Notes: generated from the letters alone by a model not told the origin. A stretch of 23,302 bases of DNA from a virus (IMGVR_UViG_3300042891_000295:1-23302); one strand, 5' to 3'; shown: positions 1 to 7,766, counted from the first letter of the stretch. A program made the numbers and translations.

Positions 1-64
1 TGTCTTGAACATGATCTTGTGGACCAGGCCAGTGTGCTTCAACTAAGGGATTATTCCAGTACAT
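1..64 (-). CDS. N-terminal start of a minus-strand gene cut by the left edge
   Basis: An ATG at 64 opens a reading frame that stays open to the window edge and encodes 21 residues beginning MYWNNPLVEAHWPGP. The peptide looks protein-like (W, P, H rich) and the gene would be divergent from the plus-strand gene starting at 88. An AGGAG lies at 83-87 on the minus strand, but about 18 bases upstream of this ATG, which is too far for an ideal ribosome site. I do not recognise the product. The short length visible makes this a tentative call. Confidence 0.35.
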   Translation of the reverse strand, partial: MYWNNPLVEAHWPGPQDHVQD

Positions 65-87
65 AGATCTACTTAGTAAATACTCCT

Positions 88-1047
88 GTGAACTATGCTG
101 AATTAATTGCTTGCACTTTTCAACAGTTGGGCATAGACCTTATAGCCGAATACAACTGTTTCCAACCTCCTTACAACTCACACTCTGGATGGCCTTTGCG
201 GTTGCCTGACGTTGAATTTGGTCCACGCACCTTGGTATTACTACACTTTCAAGATTTTGTTACTCCGGGGCTGGCAGAAATAGCACAAGTTGAAGCACAC
301 TATGGTCAGTATGCTAATCAGGTAGTGATAACGTATTGGAGCCATGGTCTAGACCAGTTGTACTCTGGACCCGTCAATCTCATCGAATTTAGCAATCACA
401 ATCTAGCAACCTGCCAATCAATTGCCAAAAGACAATCAGAGTGGCTGCCATACTTCGATCAACTGCGCACTATGTCGTGGCAATGTTTGAATGGTCGTGA
501 ATGCGCACACCGCCAGCGAGTGGCTGATGTTCTTCAAACGTGGCCCAATGGTGTGTTAAGTTATGGCAATCAAATTGCATTACCTGAGTGGGCGTATTCA
601 ACATATAGTGGCACAGAAAACGATGAAAACTTTGTGCGACTATCACCATTGTATTCTCAATGTGCTGTGAACATTGTGACAGAAACACAATATGATGCCA
701 GACCAGGCATAGTTACTGAAAAAACTTTACAAGCAATGATTGCTGGACAGGTGCCTGTTGTGATTGGGCATCCAGGCATTGTGCAAGATTGTCAAGAACT
801 AGGATTTGATATGTTTGAAGATTTAGTAGACTTATCATATGACTGGTTGCCAAATGACCAACGAGCCGAGGCTGCCTTAGAACTCAATCGAGAGTTAATA
901 CTAGGCAATTGTGATCTCACACCATATCAACAACGATTAAAACGTCAGCAAAATTTTGTTCTTGATGCGTACCCTAAATGGATACGAGCAAACTTTGTGC
1001 GTCAAGCACAATCATGTGCGACTCAAAAAGGTCAACCACTTTTCTAG
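88..1047 (+). CDS. GT10-like glycosyltransferase family protein, paralogue 1 of 3
   Basis: This 319-residue protein is the only convincing plus-strand gene here. It shares three blocks with the proteins at 9997-11034 and 13055-14056: a CLN-x(6)-R block near residues 133-142, NIVTET at 195-200 followed by VTEKTLQAMIAGQVPVV at 209-225, and GFDMFEDLVD at 239-248. The VTEK...AG.VPV pattern resembles the donor-binding C-terminal part of GT10 (fucosyltransferase-like) GT-B enzymes, so a sugar transferase is inferred rather than shown. The likely start is GTG at 88, since a TAG lies in frame at 64-66, and no clear ribosome site precedes it. The 3' end overlaps the convergent gene by 36 bases. The enzyme's acceptor is unknown. 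Confidence 0.6.
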   Translation: MNYAELIACTFQQLGIDLIAEYNCFQPPYNSHSGWPLRLPDVEFGPRTLVLLHFQDFVTPGLAEIAQVEAHYGQYANQVVITYWSHGLDQLYSGPVNLIEFSNHNLATCQSIAKRQSEWLPYFDQLRTMSWQCLNGRECAHRQRVADVLQTWPNGVLSYGNQIALPEWAYSTYSGTENDENFVRLSPLYSQCAVNIVTETQYDARPGIVTEKTLQAMIAGQVPVVIGHPGIVQDCQELGFDMFEDLVDLSYDWLPNDQRAEAALELNRELILGNCDLTPYQQRLKRQQNFVLDAYPKWIRANFVRQAQSCATQKGQPLF

Positions 1048-1377
1048 ATCGCCGTACATGGCCAACATCATTGCTTGTTTGCTACCAAACAAAACGATCT
1101 GCGGGTTTTTGCCAATCTTGATATAGTAAGGGCAATCTAATTTTTTATCTAAAATTAGCAGATGTCTAGCAATAGCACTCAAGTTGGTCGGAACAGCAAA
1201 CCAATATGTTTCTAAATCACAAGTACCAATGGCCATGAATCCAGCATTGGTTAGTCTAAATCCTCCGCCATCTCTAAAATTCATCCACCATGCCTTGCAA
1301 GCTTCATCATAGGTCAGTCGATCATCTTCAGGAAGACCTGCCAATATGTATTCAGTAATTTGTTGTTTAGTTAGCAT
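1012..1377 (-). CDS. Conserved phage protein of unknown function (121 aa)
   Basis: A soluble 121-residue protein with no signal peptide or membrane segment. It has a short helical start, then a WWMNFRDGGGFRLTNAGF stretch (residues about 30-47) and a C-terminal segment with CPYYI and a FGSKQAMMLAMYGDLE block near residues 97-112. The look is that of small conserved proteins found in T4-like phages of aquatic bacteria, but I cannot name a function. It begins just inside the end of the upstream gene (overlap of about 11 bases), so it is probably translationally coupled. Its 3' end overlaps the plus-strand gene ending at 1047. Confidence 0.7.
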   Translation of the reverse strand: MLTKQQITEYILAGLPEDDRLTYDEACKAWWMNFRDGGGFRLTNAGFMAIGTCDLETYWFAVPTNLSAIARHLLILDKKLDCPYYIKIGKNPQIVLFGSKQAMMLAMYGDLEKWLTFLSRT

Positions 1378-1663
1378 TGGGGTACACAGTGTCCCCAGAC
1401 TTTAAAAGCACCACTGAAAACTTTGTGGTCTGAAACTGTGTGTTAAGTTTGCGAGCTAGATTTTTAGCATGCCCAGGATTAGAAAAACTTACTTTTTTGT
1501 ACTTGGGTCCAGGATACTGGGTCAGCATGTTTGAAGTTTTTAAGTTGATCGGTTTGTTGTCGTAAAAAACTGCCCACACGCCTTCCGAGGCCAATACTTG
1601 CTCGGTCTTGTAGGTTTGTTTGTTGGTGATTTCAATTAGCACCTGTGGCTTAGGTCTTGACAT
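1367..1663 (-). CDS. Small phage protein of unknown function (98 aa)
   Basis: The gene encodes a basic, beta-rich-looking protein of 98 residues starting MSRPKPQVLIEITNK. A GGAG ribosome site lies eight bases before the ATG, which fixes the start. A T4-late-promoter-like octamer lies immediately upstream (1680-1687). The 3' end overlaps the next gene. No catalytic motif is visible and no family is recognised. Confidence 0.65.
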   Translation of the reverse strand: MSRPKPQVLIEITNKQTYKTEQVLASEGVWAVFYDNKPINLKTSNMLTQYPGPKYKKVSFSNPGHAKNLARKLNTQFQTTKFSVVLLKSGDTVYPNAN

Positions 1664-1679
1664 AGATAAACTCCATGTT

Positions 1680-1687
1680 TATTTATC
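1680..1687 (-). promoter_or_regulatory. Possible T4-type late promoter octamer
   Basis: The minus strand reads GATAAATA here, one base away from the TATAAATA late-promoter box that T4 gp55 recognises. It sits in one of the few gaps between genes (1664-1694), just upstream of the 98-residue gene and its ribosome site. An AT-rich octamer with one mismatch can occur by chance, so this stays a weak call. Confidence 0.25.
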
Positions 1688-1694
1688 CCAATAA

Positions 1695-1907
1695 CTATGT
1701 AGATTTGAAACTGCCACCTGACAAAACCACCTCAATTGGCTCATTTACAGAGGTCTGTTGTTGGCGTGATTGCTCTAGTGCCAACAACAGTTTGGTTATA
1801 TCACCATGCAAGTCCTTGGCATCACGCATGGGCATAACAAGATCTTTTTGGCCGCGGCTTTCTGCTGCCTTGATTGAGTCAATAAACCGATTGATGTGCA
1901 AACTCAT
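1695..1907 (-). CDS. Small conserved phage protein (70 aa)
   Basis: A 70-residue, mostly helical protein starting MSLHINRFIDSIKAAESRG, with charged residues spaced as in an amphipathic helix and the segment DAKDLHGDITKLLLALEQ near residues 29-46. Its ATG overlaps the stop of the MazG-like gene in an ATGA arrangement, which argues for translational coupling and for the start chosen. I recognise the style of small helical proteins conserved in T4-like marine phages but no function. Confidence 0.65.
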   Translation of the reverse strand: MSLHINRFIDSIKAAESRGQKDLVMPMRDAKDLHGDITKLLLALEQSRQQQTSVNEPIEVVLSGGSFKST

Positions 1908-2257
1908 CGCAGGTATTGTTTCAAGTTAGGTGGCTGCCATCCTTCAGGTTTGAGAATTTTGCCATCTTCTCTACGCAACACAACACCAGTTCCTGCATCT
2001 ATTTTGGCCATGTTTGAGCCATGCACTTCTTTCCAGGCACCTTCTGTGTCTACGCCAATTGAGTGCAATGCACCAATGGTCACAACTAGAATGTCAATTA
2101 GTGCATCAACATCATCTTCTCTAGTGGTCGAATCTTCTAATTCTTGTACTTCTTCTTTGATAAGAGTGTAATATAATTTATACTGTTCGACGTTTTCAAT
2201 ACCAGTAGTTTGGCCTGATGCCAACATAAACATTTGGTGGTCTTTAAATGGATTCAT
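1904..2257 (-). CDS. MazG-like nucleotide pyrophosphohydrolase
   Basis: All-alpha NTP pyrophosphohydrolase superfamily (MazG / phosphoribosyl-ATP pyrophosphohydrolase type), 117 residues. Visible signatures are the metal-binding KEEVQELED at residues 34-42 and the second acidic helix with D51 and D55 (VDALIDILVVTIGALHSIG). The C-terminal W-x-EVH-x-SNM-x-K block is typical of phage members. Such enzymes hydrolyse nucleoside triphosphates or alarmones; in phages they are thought to sanitise nucleotide pools or tune host physiology. Here it overlaps both neighbours by a few bases within the replication/nucleotide string. The exact substrate cannot be told from sequence. Confidence 0.8.
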   Translation of the reverse strand: MNPFKDHQMFMLASGQTTGIENVEQYKLYYTLIKEEVQELEDSTTREDDVDALIDILVVTIGALHSIGVDTEGAWKEVHGSNMAKIDAGTGVVLRREDGKILKPEGWQPPNLKQYLR

Positions 2258-2687
2258 TTGCTTGTTCCTTTGTGTAAAATGGTCCTTGATACTTATATCG
2301 TTCTAGTGCGATCAATTTGGGATTACGCACAACTTTCCATGCACGATGTTGTTTTACTGTGTACCAACCGGCTGCAAACCACGACTTGGAATTTTCTTGT
2401 TTGGTAAACAGTGGCAATTTTAACCGCACGTTCCACAATCCGTTGTGGGCCTTGCACCCAGTTTCGTATCCATGCACTGAGTCATTTGGCGTTGCTGTGA
2501 CTGTTTCGGGAGGTTCAAATGTGATGTCGATCACTTCTCTAACCATGGGCATGGTTTTGTAATTGGATATTTGATTTTGTATTTTTACAACATACCCATC
2601 TGCACTGGCTTCAATGTTGCCAATCTTTTGATTGTTTTGTTTGAGAATCCAGTATTGGTTGTCAATTACTGGTTTTGCTACGATCAT
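2244..2687 (-). CDS. Conserved phage protein of unknown function (147 aa)
   Basis: A soluble protein of 147 residues. Distinct features are a beta-rich N-terminal half and a C-terminal block with GLWNVRLKLPLFTKQ (about residues 83-97), an aromatic and basic stretch, and ALERYKYQGPFYTKEQA near the end. This domain style occurs in small proteins of T4-like aquatic phages. It starts with an ATGA-type overlap with the exonuclease gene and ends inside the MazG gene, so it is probably coupled to both. No catalytic residues are evident, and the basic surface might suit nucleic-acid binding, which is a guess. Confidence 0.65.
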   Translation of the reverse strand: MIVAKPVIDNQYWILKQNNQKIGNIEASADGYVVKIQNQISNYKTMPMVREVIDITFEPPETVTATPNDSVHGYETGCKAHNGLWNVRLKLPLFTKQENSKSWFAAGWYTVKQHRAWKVVRNPKLIALERYKYQGPFYTKEQANESI

Positions 2688-3718
2688 TTTAAGACTCCTT
2701 GATATGTTTGATTCAGCCAGCGACCAATTGGTTCAGCTTGGTCACTCAACTTGGTAAGTTCATACTTGCCGCAAAATTTAAGAAAGTGTGCGCCCACCAT
2801 GCCCGTGTCTTTGTTACTGACTTGTTCACAAATCACAGCGTCCACAACATCTTTCACTGCTTGTGGTTGTGCTGTGAGATCGATCAGCGTGACATTGCGT
2901 TCGTAATCTGTCAGCACCTTGTGTTCAACTTGTTCATGGTCAGACCAACGTTGCAACATGAGATTGTTCCAAGAATAGCCTTTCTTGTCTCGATCCTCAA
3001 AGGCTTCTGTAAGTCCCACTTGATTCTTGGTGCCTTTCACACGCACACCTGGATAAGCCGAAAACACATTGTCGCCAGGATCGCCACGCATGCACTTCAA
3101 GAACAATACCCATTTCTGATAATCAGTCGGAGCCACAAAGCTCCGGTCAGCTTTGCCTACTTTGATCTTTGAATTGCTTTCGATTGTAAAACTCAATTGG
3201 TTACCTTTGGCATCTGTTACGCCATCAACACTGAACAGGTGATCGTTTATACCGTTGTATAATTGACAATTGGGTGCAACCAACTGAACGAAGTCTGAAT
3301 CACTGCTGACAATAATATGTTCATCTTGGGGGTGTAATGCAATCCAGCGGCCTATGATATCGTCCGCTTCTGCTGTTGCGCAACGAATTACGCTACAATT
3401 TGTTTTCTCAGACAAGTATTTAGTCAGCTCATCATAGGTTTCCCAAAACAACTTGTCCTCTTCTGCTTCAGTTTCACTCATGGCACCGCGGGCCACAGCA
3501 CGATTGGCTTTGTAGGGTTTGTAGTGGTCCTTGCGCCAACTGCGTCCCTCCAGTGCGAAAACCACGTGATCCACACCAAAACGTCTAGCTACCTTGTTGG
3601 CGCTCATCATGGTCAAGTGTAACGCAAAGCCCAATTTGGTCCATGTATCGCTGGCCCTGTGTGCTGAGTGTCGGGCACGGAAAAACATGTTGGCAGTATC
3701 AATCAGTAGATATTTCAT
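2684..3718 (-). CDS. T4 RNase H-like 5'-3' exonuclease / flap endonuclease
   Basis: The 344-residue protein has the acidic metal-binding pattern of the PIN/FEN superfamily: D7 in the first strand (LLIDTAN), AEADD at 116-120, SSDSDF at 138-143 and GDPGDNV at 212-218, the last marking the helix-hairpin-helix region. Such enzymes remove RNA primers and 5' flaps during lagging-strand synthesis; the T4 homologue is rnh. Length is slightly above T4 RNase H (about 305). The start overlaps the preceding SGNH-like gene by 20 bases. Position in the same string as other replication genes supports the role. Whether it acts mainly as RNase H or as a flap nuclease cannot be told. Confidence 0.85.
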   Translation of the reverse strand: MKYLLIDTANMFFRARHSAHRASDTWTKLGFALHLTMMSANKVARRFGVDHVVFALEGRSWRKDHYKPYKANRAVARGAMSETEAEEDKLFWETYDELTKYLSEKTNCSVIRCATAEADDIIGRWIALHPQDEHIIVSSDSDFVQLVAPNCQLYNGINDHLFSVDGVTDAKGNQLSFTIESNSKIKVGKADRSFVAPTDYQKWVLFLKCMRGDPGDNVFSAYPGVRVKGTKNQVGLTEAFEDRDKKGYSWNNLMLQRWSDHEQVEHKVLTDYERNVTLIDLTAQPQAVKDVVDAVICEQVSNKDTGMVGAHFLKFCGKYELTKLSDQAEPIGRWLNQTYQGVLK

Positions 3719-4427
3719 TAGGGCGGTCCAGAAGTTTGTGTTGTTTCATGTATTGTAACACATATTTGGACCAAAAGCTATGGCCGTTGGCTCCAAAGTG
3801 ATAACTTTTGGGATTCACGTGTTCGAATCCGTTGTTTTTTAATACAGCGTTCCAACTGTGTTCTCTTGAGTAAGGTTGGATATAGTGATTTTGCCAATCT
3901 CTTTGATTTGGTATGTCATTGAATGTGCTGTTGCCACTGTAGAACAAATGCCGCACATTGAGATCCTTTAGTCGGCAGTGTAGATGCCATATTTTGTTGT
4001 GCCATTCATTTGTTTTTTGAGCCCAATCCACATCCACAATATACTGACGATATCTAAATTCAAGCTCTGGTGGCACCATATCTACTCCACTAGCGTTTAC
4101 TTGATAGTATTGGCCTTCATGCACCCATTCTTCTCGTTCCCAAGTGGTCCATTGAATCACCATCACAGTATTATACAAACGATCGTAGTTTTTTTGCATC
4201 CAATCTGTGGTGGTACGCAATATACGATCATTGCTGGCTGCTGTTTCGGCATCACAGTAAAATTCAGTGTTGAGCATTCGGCTCAGATGCCGCCCCCAAC
4301 TGGCTTCCAAGTTGATTGGATGAGGCCTGCGGTCAATGCCATACCGTCCATCATCCACAGCAAAACAATCAGGCACCACTGCTTCGGCAGCCGCTGTATG
4401 GCTGCAACCATTCACGTACAATATCAT
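3699..4427 (-). CDS. SGNH-hydrolase-like protein, copy A
   Basis: A 242-residue protein whose N-terminus reads ILYVNGCSHTAA, placing S9 where SGNH/GDSL hydrolases carry the catalytic serine. An ASND near 64-67 could be block II, WTTWER at 93-98 a block III-like strand end, and SYHFGANGHSFWSKYV (H210, H216) the block V histidine. The second SGNH-like gene at 12325-13065 has the same order of blocks. The family includes esterases and O-acetyl hydrolases or transferases acting on glycans, so an O-acyl change of a surface or phage glycan is plausible but unproven. It starts with an ATGA overlap with the cytidylyltransferase gene. Confidence 0.55.
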   Translation of the reverse strand: MILYVNGCSHTAAAEAVVPDCFAVDDGRYGIDRRPHPINLEASWGRHLSRMLNTEFYCDAETAASNDRILRTTTDWMQKNYDRLYNTVMVIQWTTWEREEWVHEGQYYQVNASGVDMVPPELEFRYRQYIVDVDWAQKTNEWHNKIWHLHCRLKDLNVRHLFYSGNSTFNDIPNQRDWQNHYIQPYSREHSWNAVLKNNGFEHVNPKSYHFGANGHSFWSKYVLQYMKQHKLLDRPNEISTD

Positions 4428-4900
4428 CGCTTGAGCAATACTTTTTCTGTTTCGGCTGCCACCACACGCTTGCGCAAACTTGAACTTGAGAACGAGTGAT
4501 CTCTGCCGTTGAACACAATCTCAATGCCACGATTATAACACTCATCACGACCGGTAAAGTCTTTGTCACAATACTCTACACCCAGCACCCGAACATCCAA
4601 GGGCAGGATCAATAGAAGGTCACAGAGATCCTGTTCGGTTTGGTACACAACAACTTCATCAACGTAACGGCATGCAGCCAGCTGTATCTGTCTCTCCACA
4701 ATACTTTGTATCGGATGATTCTTAGTCTCAGGCCTATCGATAGTTGGATCTGTTTGGAGCCCACAGATGAGGTAGTCGCAGTGATTCTTTGCTTCAGAAA
4801 GCATGGCGATGTGGCCTGCGTGGAGCATGTCAAAGGTTGAGAAAGTGATGCCAATTTTTTTACCTTCTGATTTGAGTTGTTTGATGTGATTGAATATCAT
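4424..4900 (-). CDS. Cytidylyltransferase-like nucleotidyltransferase
   Basis: The 158-residue protein belongs to the HxGH nucleotidyltransferase superfamily. HAGH at residues 27-30 lies in GITFSTFDMLHAGH, and SSSSLRKRV at 138-146 is the ISTTxLxxRI-like second signature. The closest functional types are glycerol-3-phosphate cytidylyltransferase (TagD) and the RfaE/HldE C-terminal domain, which activate a phosphorylated polyol or sugar with CTP or ATP. Together with GalE, the aminotransferase and the glycosyltransferases in this window it may supply an activated building block. It is flanked by ATGA overlaps on both sides. The substrate is not predictable. Confidence 0.78.
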   Translation of the reverse strand: MIFNHIKQLKSEGKKIGITFSTFDMLHAGHIAMLSEAKNHCDYLICGLQTDPTIDRPETKNHPIQSIVERQIQLAACRYVDEVVVYQTEQDLCDLLLILPLDVRVLGVEYCDKDFTGRDECYNRGIEIVFNGRDHSFSSSSLRKRVVAAETEKVLLKR

Positions 4901-5295
4901 CCTATTTCGCTTCTTCCATCTCCAAGATCACGCTTCTGCACATACATGCCAGAGTTTTTAATTGCTTGTTCTTGTTCCCATGTTTCCATCACAACATGTC
5001 GGCAAATATTTTGGAACCACCGATCCACAATCTCGCCATCGGAGTCTGTGGGCTTCATCATGTAGCCGGCCTTGACCAAGCGAGCCACAAAAATTTCATT
5101 CCAGTCTAGTTCAAATGCACCTTGATGCAGGTTGTTGAGATCCACATCCATGCTGAGCACAGCCACATATGGTTCGCCTTTTTCTGTGGCTATTTGTTTT
5201 GCAGTTTTTTCTGGCGGTTCTACTGCCTTGACTTTAGCAACTTTTTCTGCCACAGGTTGCGGCTTCTTTGCTTTTTTCTTAAACCATTCAAACAT
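4897..5295 (-). CDS. Conserved phage protein with lysine/proline-rich N-terminus (132 aa)
   Basis: I place the start at the ATG at 5295 (MFEWFKKKAKK), because AGGAG lies nine bases upstream of it; a longer open frame reaching 5427 would run into the QueE gene and is not needed. After a basic and proline-rich linker (about residues 6-35) comes a globular part containing TAKQIATEKGEPYVAVLSMD and ending in YVQKRDLGDGRSEIG. The ending is of the sort conserved in T4-like aquatic phages. Function is unknown. The stop overlaps the next start in ATGA fashion. Confidence 0.7.
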   Translation of the reverse strand: MFEWFKKKAKKPQPVAEKVAKVKAVEPPEKTAKQIATEKGEPYVAVLSMDVDLNNLHQGAFELDWNEIFVARLVKAGYMMKPTDSDGEIVDRWFQNICRHVVMETWEQEQAIKNSGMYVQKRDLGDGRSEIG

Positions 5296-5327
5296 ATCCA
5301 ATACTCCTAACATTGCGTCTGGTGTAA

Positions 5328-6200
5328 TCATTTGCCCCAACCATTGCCCCAAAGATCCACATGCAATCTTGGGCTGTAGTTGTAGCCACGCTCCAAGGCC
5401 CAGTTGGCCACATTCACTCGGTTGCATTCGTATGGAGTGACCACACCGCCTTGCGGCATCACATAGGTAATACCACGAAAGCCTGCCTCACGATATGCAG
5501 CCACAGCACGATCCACTTCTTCAAAGTGTGCTTCACTGTCAACAACAAACTTCAAATACACTGTGCCGTTGCTTTGATAGTCTGCTATGATCTCTGGCCG
5601 GATGGCATCCGACCACAATTCACCCGATGCCGACAGCTTGGGACTTACTGAGAAAGTAATTTCTCGTGTGGGAATAGCACCTATGTCAGGCTGCCTCCAC
5701 TTGTGCAAAAAGTCTTTGAACTTGGGTTGTAGCGTTTGAGTGCCATTGGTTTCAAATGTGATGTTCTTCAAATCACTCATGGCGTCTTGGCTCAGCAGTT
5801 CTTTGTAACCACGCTGCCAACCCAGCAGTGGTTCGCCACCTGTGATCACAAGATGCACATCATTACCGTTGTCTTGTTGCCAGCGATGGTTGGGCGTGAG
5901 TGCAAGCATCTTTTCAATCAGCTCGTCATGTGCGAGTGTATGACTTAGGTCTTTGAATGCAGGATGCCAACTGGCATACGAGTCGCATCCTGTGTTAACA
6001 AGAGGAAGCTCTTCAAAAGTCTTGTAGAGATGGATTGATTTGGCCACTTCATCCGCATCAGTGCTCTTATGGCCGGGAGCGCAGCCAAATCCCGCGCATG
6101 TAAAGTTGCAACCGAAGGTTCGTAAGAACACAGAAGGAACTCCAACAAATCGTCCTTCGCCCTGTGCAGAATAAAATAGTTCACTGATTTTTAGTTTCAT
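5328..6200 (-). CDS. queE: QueE, 7-carboxy-7-deazaguanine synthase (radical SAM)
   Basis: QueE turns 6-carboxy-tetrahydropterin into 7-carboxy-7-deazaguanine (CDG) using a 4Fe-4S cluster and S-adenosylmethionine. Evidence is the N-terminal ELFYSAQGEG, the cysteine loop beginning C31-N-F-T-C35, GGEP at 121-124, FETNGT near 149-154, SVSPKLS at 184-190, and the C-terminal SPRLHVDLWGNGWG. Length (290 aa) is above many bacterial QueEs (about 210-245). The third cluster cysteine is not at the usual CxxxCxxC spacing: C40 (CxxxCx4C) and C72 are the candidates. The ATG has no ribosome site and lies five bases after a TATAAT box, so translation may be leaderless. With FolE and QueD it makes a three-step CDG pathway. 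Confidence 0.9.
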   Translation of the reverse strand: MKLKISELFYSAQGEGRFVGVPSVFLRTFGCNFTCAGFGCAPGHKSTDADEVAKSIHLYKTFEELPLVNTGCDSYASWHPAFKDLSHTLAHDELIEKMLALTPNHRWQQDNGNDVHLVITGGEPLLGWQRGYKELLSQDAMSDLKNITFETNGTQTLQPKFKDFLHKWRQPDIGAIPTREITFSVSPKLSASGELWSDAIRPEIIADYQSNGTVYLKFVVDSEAHFEEVDRAVAAYREAGFRGITYVMPQGGVVTPYECNRVNVANWALERGYNYSPRLHVDLWGNGWGK

Positions 6201-6205
6201 AACGT

Positions 6206-6214
6206 ATTATAACA
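6206..6214 (-). promoter_or_regulatory. Extended -10 promoter of queE
   Basis: The minus strand reads TGTTATAAT (TGn plus a perfect TATAAT), the same extended -10 form as the promoters before queD and the clamp gene. No good -35 is seen at 16-18 bases (TTGGAC at 16 is the best, three of six matches). Only five bases separate the box from the queE ATG, which places the expected transcript start at or within a base or two of that ATG. The promoter sits in the 21-base gap after the glycosyltransferase/methyltransferase gene. Confidence 0.55.
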
Positions 6215-6221
6215 CAAAATA

Positions 6222-7766
6222 TTAAAAGTCCAAAGCTAAATGGCTACCTTTTCTGGTATACACAGATTGGGCTTCGGCCGACCAAGCGTTATATAACTCA
6301 TCATCTACCACACGACAATGTTCTTCTGGTGAAGCATCTCTACCAACCCAGATTGGATGATAGTCGGGCCAATTGGCCACAATGAATCTTCCGTGGAATT
6401 GACTTTTTATTGCTTGCCACACTGGCTCAAATGCCTCGGCTGGAATATGCTCTAAACTTTCAACCATAAGAATGGTGTCAAAACTGGATAGATCCAAATC
6501 TGCCAATGCCAATTGAATTGGTTTATTAACAGGTATTGCTGGCACAAACTCTTTGTCAAAGTAGTGATAGCCGGTGGCCTGATACCACTTGACAGCTTCG
6601 GGTCCTAACTCCACACTGACTACGTCTATGCCCATGTGCTTGAGTACGTTTGCCACTTCGCCACGACCGCCGCCAATTTCTAACACACGCTTGGGAGTTC
6701 TACGACTTTTGTCTTTTAGGAAATTCATTTGAGCATGCACTAGGCTTTGATTTGCACTTTCGGCACGACCGTTAACATCGTGATCAAATACTTCTTGAAA
6801 TTGTTCTACCAGTTCGTCCCAACTAATGCCATGAGCATAACATAACGCCGCCAAGGCATCACCAAATTTTAAACTTTTACTCTTCCAACTTTGTATACCA
6901 TCAGCTTTGGTAAAGTAATTGAAATCATATAGCGACTTAGATTCGCCATTACTATCCAATGTAAACTGTTTCATTTGCTGATTGATATCGTTGGTCTTGA
7001 GTTTTTCCCAAGGGTCTTGTTTGCCTACCTTAACACGTTCCCAAAAATCGATGCTAATACCTTGGTCAAGCATATACCTAGCAAGTTGTTCAGTTTCCTC
7101 TATGCGGTTTTGTATGACCTGTAGATTGTGAAAATCTCTAGGATCTGAAGGATTGCCTTCGTACATTATTCTAGCTTTGTAAGTGCTGTCATTGTTGTTG
7201 CCAGTCAAGTCCTGTCGATCATGTGTGGCCCAAACAGGAATACGTTCATAGACATCGAGTTTATATGCAATTTGGCTCAACCAAGCATCATTCATTTGGT
7301 GCTGGCTAAGATGCCCTAACGTAGTATACCAGGCCTTGGGCACAATAGGAAAGATGCTGTAAGGATGATCATTGTGAGTGTGAACACTTAACAACTTAAA
7401 TTGTCCAGTATAACTAGCAATCACAGTATCCCACCCTTGGGTTTCCATCACAGCATCATCGTTCCAAAAGAAGAACCAATCAGCATCAGCATTGTCTGCC
7501 AATTTGTTGATGTATTGATTGAGGCGACCGTAGCCAAGTGGATCAAATGTCAATGCACTATATTCAACGTCTGTGGTATCCAACCAAGGTTGAATGACAT
7601 CTGTAAAATGCTTAATACCTGTGGCATCATCATTGTCAAGACCAAGTATCAACTGGATCTTGCTGGGAGTGTCAGCAAGACCAATTAACGTTTTTAAACT
7701 GCGTTCCAACATTTCTGTTCGACCGCGAGTGGGCAATAATATTGCTATATCAAACTCTGAACTCAT
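6222..7766 (-). CDS. GT-A glycosyltransferase fused to a SAM methyltransferase
   Basis: The 514-residue protein has two catalytic domains. Residues about 1-200 look like a GT-A (GT2-like) sugar transferase: start with IAILLPTRGRTEML, LGLDNDD at 41-47 and a DxD-like WNDDA at 101-105. A helical middle region (about 210-350) follows. Residues about 358-510 are a Rossmann methyltransferase with motif I VLEIGGGRGE at 361-370, an acidic end of strand 2 (VSVELG) and a VESLEHIP block near 443-450. A fusion of this sort could transfer a sugar and cap it by methylation. The start follows the YhhQ stop with no gap. The acceptor (glycan, protein or modified base) is unknown. Confidence 0.72.
   Translation of the reverse strand: MSSEFDIAILLPTRGRTEMLERSLKTLIGLADTPSKIQLILGLDNDDATGIKHFTDVIQPWLDTTDVEYSALTFDPLGYGRLNQYINKLADNADADWFFFWNDDAVMETQGWDTVIASYTGQFKLLSVHTHNDHPYSIFPIVPKAWYTTLGHLSQHQMNDAWLSQIAYKLDVYERIPVWATHDRQDLTGNNNDSTYKARIMYEGNPSDPRDFHNLQVIQNRIEETEQLARYMLDQGISIDFWERVKVGKQDPWEKLKTNDINQQMKQFTLDSNGESKSLYDFNYFTKADGIQSWKSKSLKFGDALAALCYAHGISWDELVEQFQEVFDHDVNGRAESANQSLVHAQMNFLKDKSRRTPKRVLEIGGGRGEVANVLKHMGIDVVSVELGPEAVKWYQATGYHYFDKEFVPAIPVNKPIQLALADLDLSSFDTILMVESLEHIPAEAFEPVWQAIKSQFHGRFIVANWPDYHPIWVGRDASPEEHCRVVDDELYNAWSAEAQSVYTRKGSHLALDF

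Noticed and set aside
2699-3172. Plus-strand frame of 157 codons
   Set aside because: Opposite the conserved part of the RNase H-like exonuclease, whose catalytic motifs are in the other strand.
3984-4499. Long plus-strand frame (171 codons) over the SGNH-like gene
   Set aside because: It lies opposite a gene with clear motifs and overlap-coupled ends, has no ribosome site, and its product has the low-complexity H/S/F look of an antisense frame.
4532-4540. TGTTATAAT inside the cytidylyltransferase gene, same form as the promoters found
   Set aside because: It lies inside coding sequence (codons for Cys-Tyr-Asn), has no acceptable -35 at 16-18 bases and no gap or leader follows. Probably chance.
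5296-5427. N-terminal extension of the 132-residue gene up to 5427
   Set aside because: It would run about 100 bases into the end of queE, while AGGAG correctly precedes the ATG at 5295.
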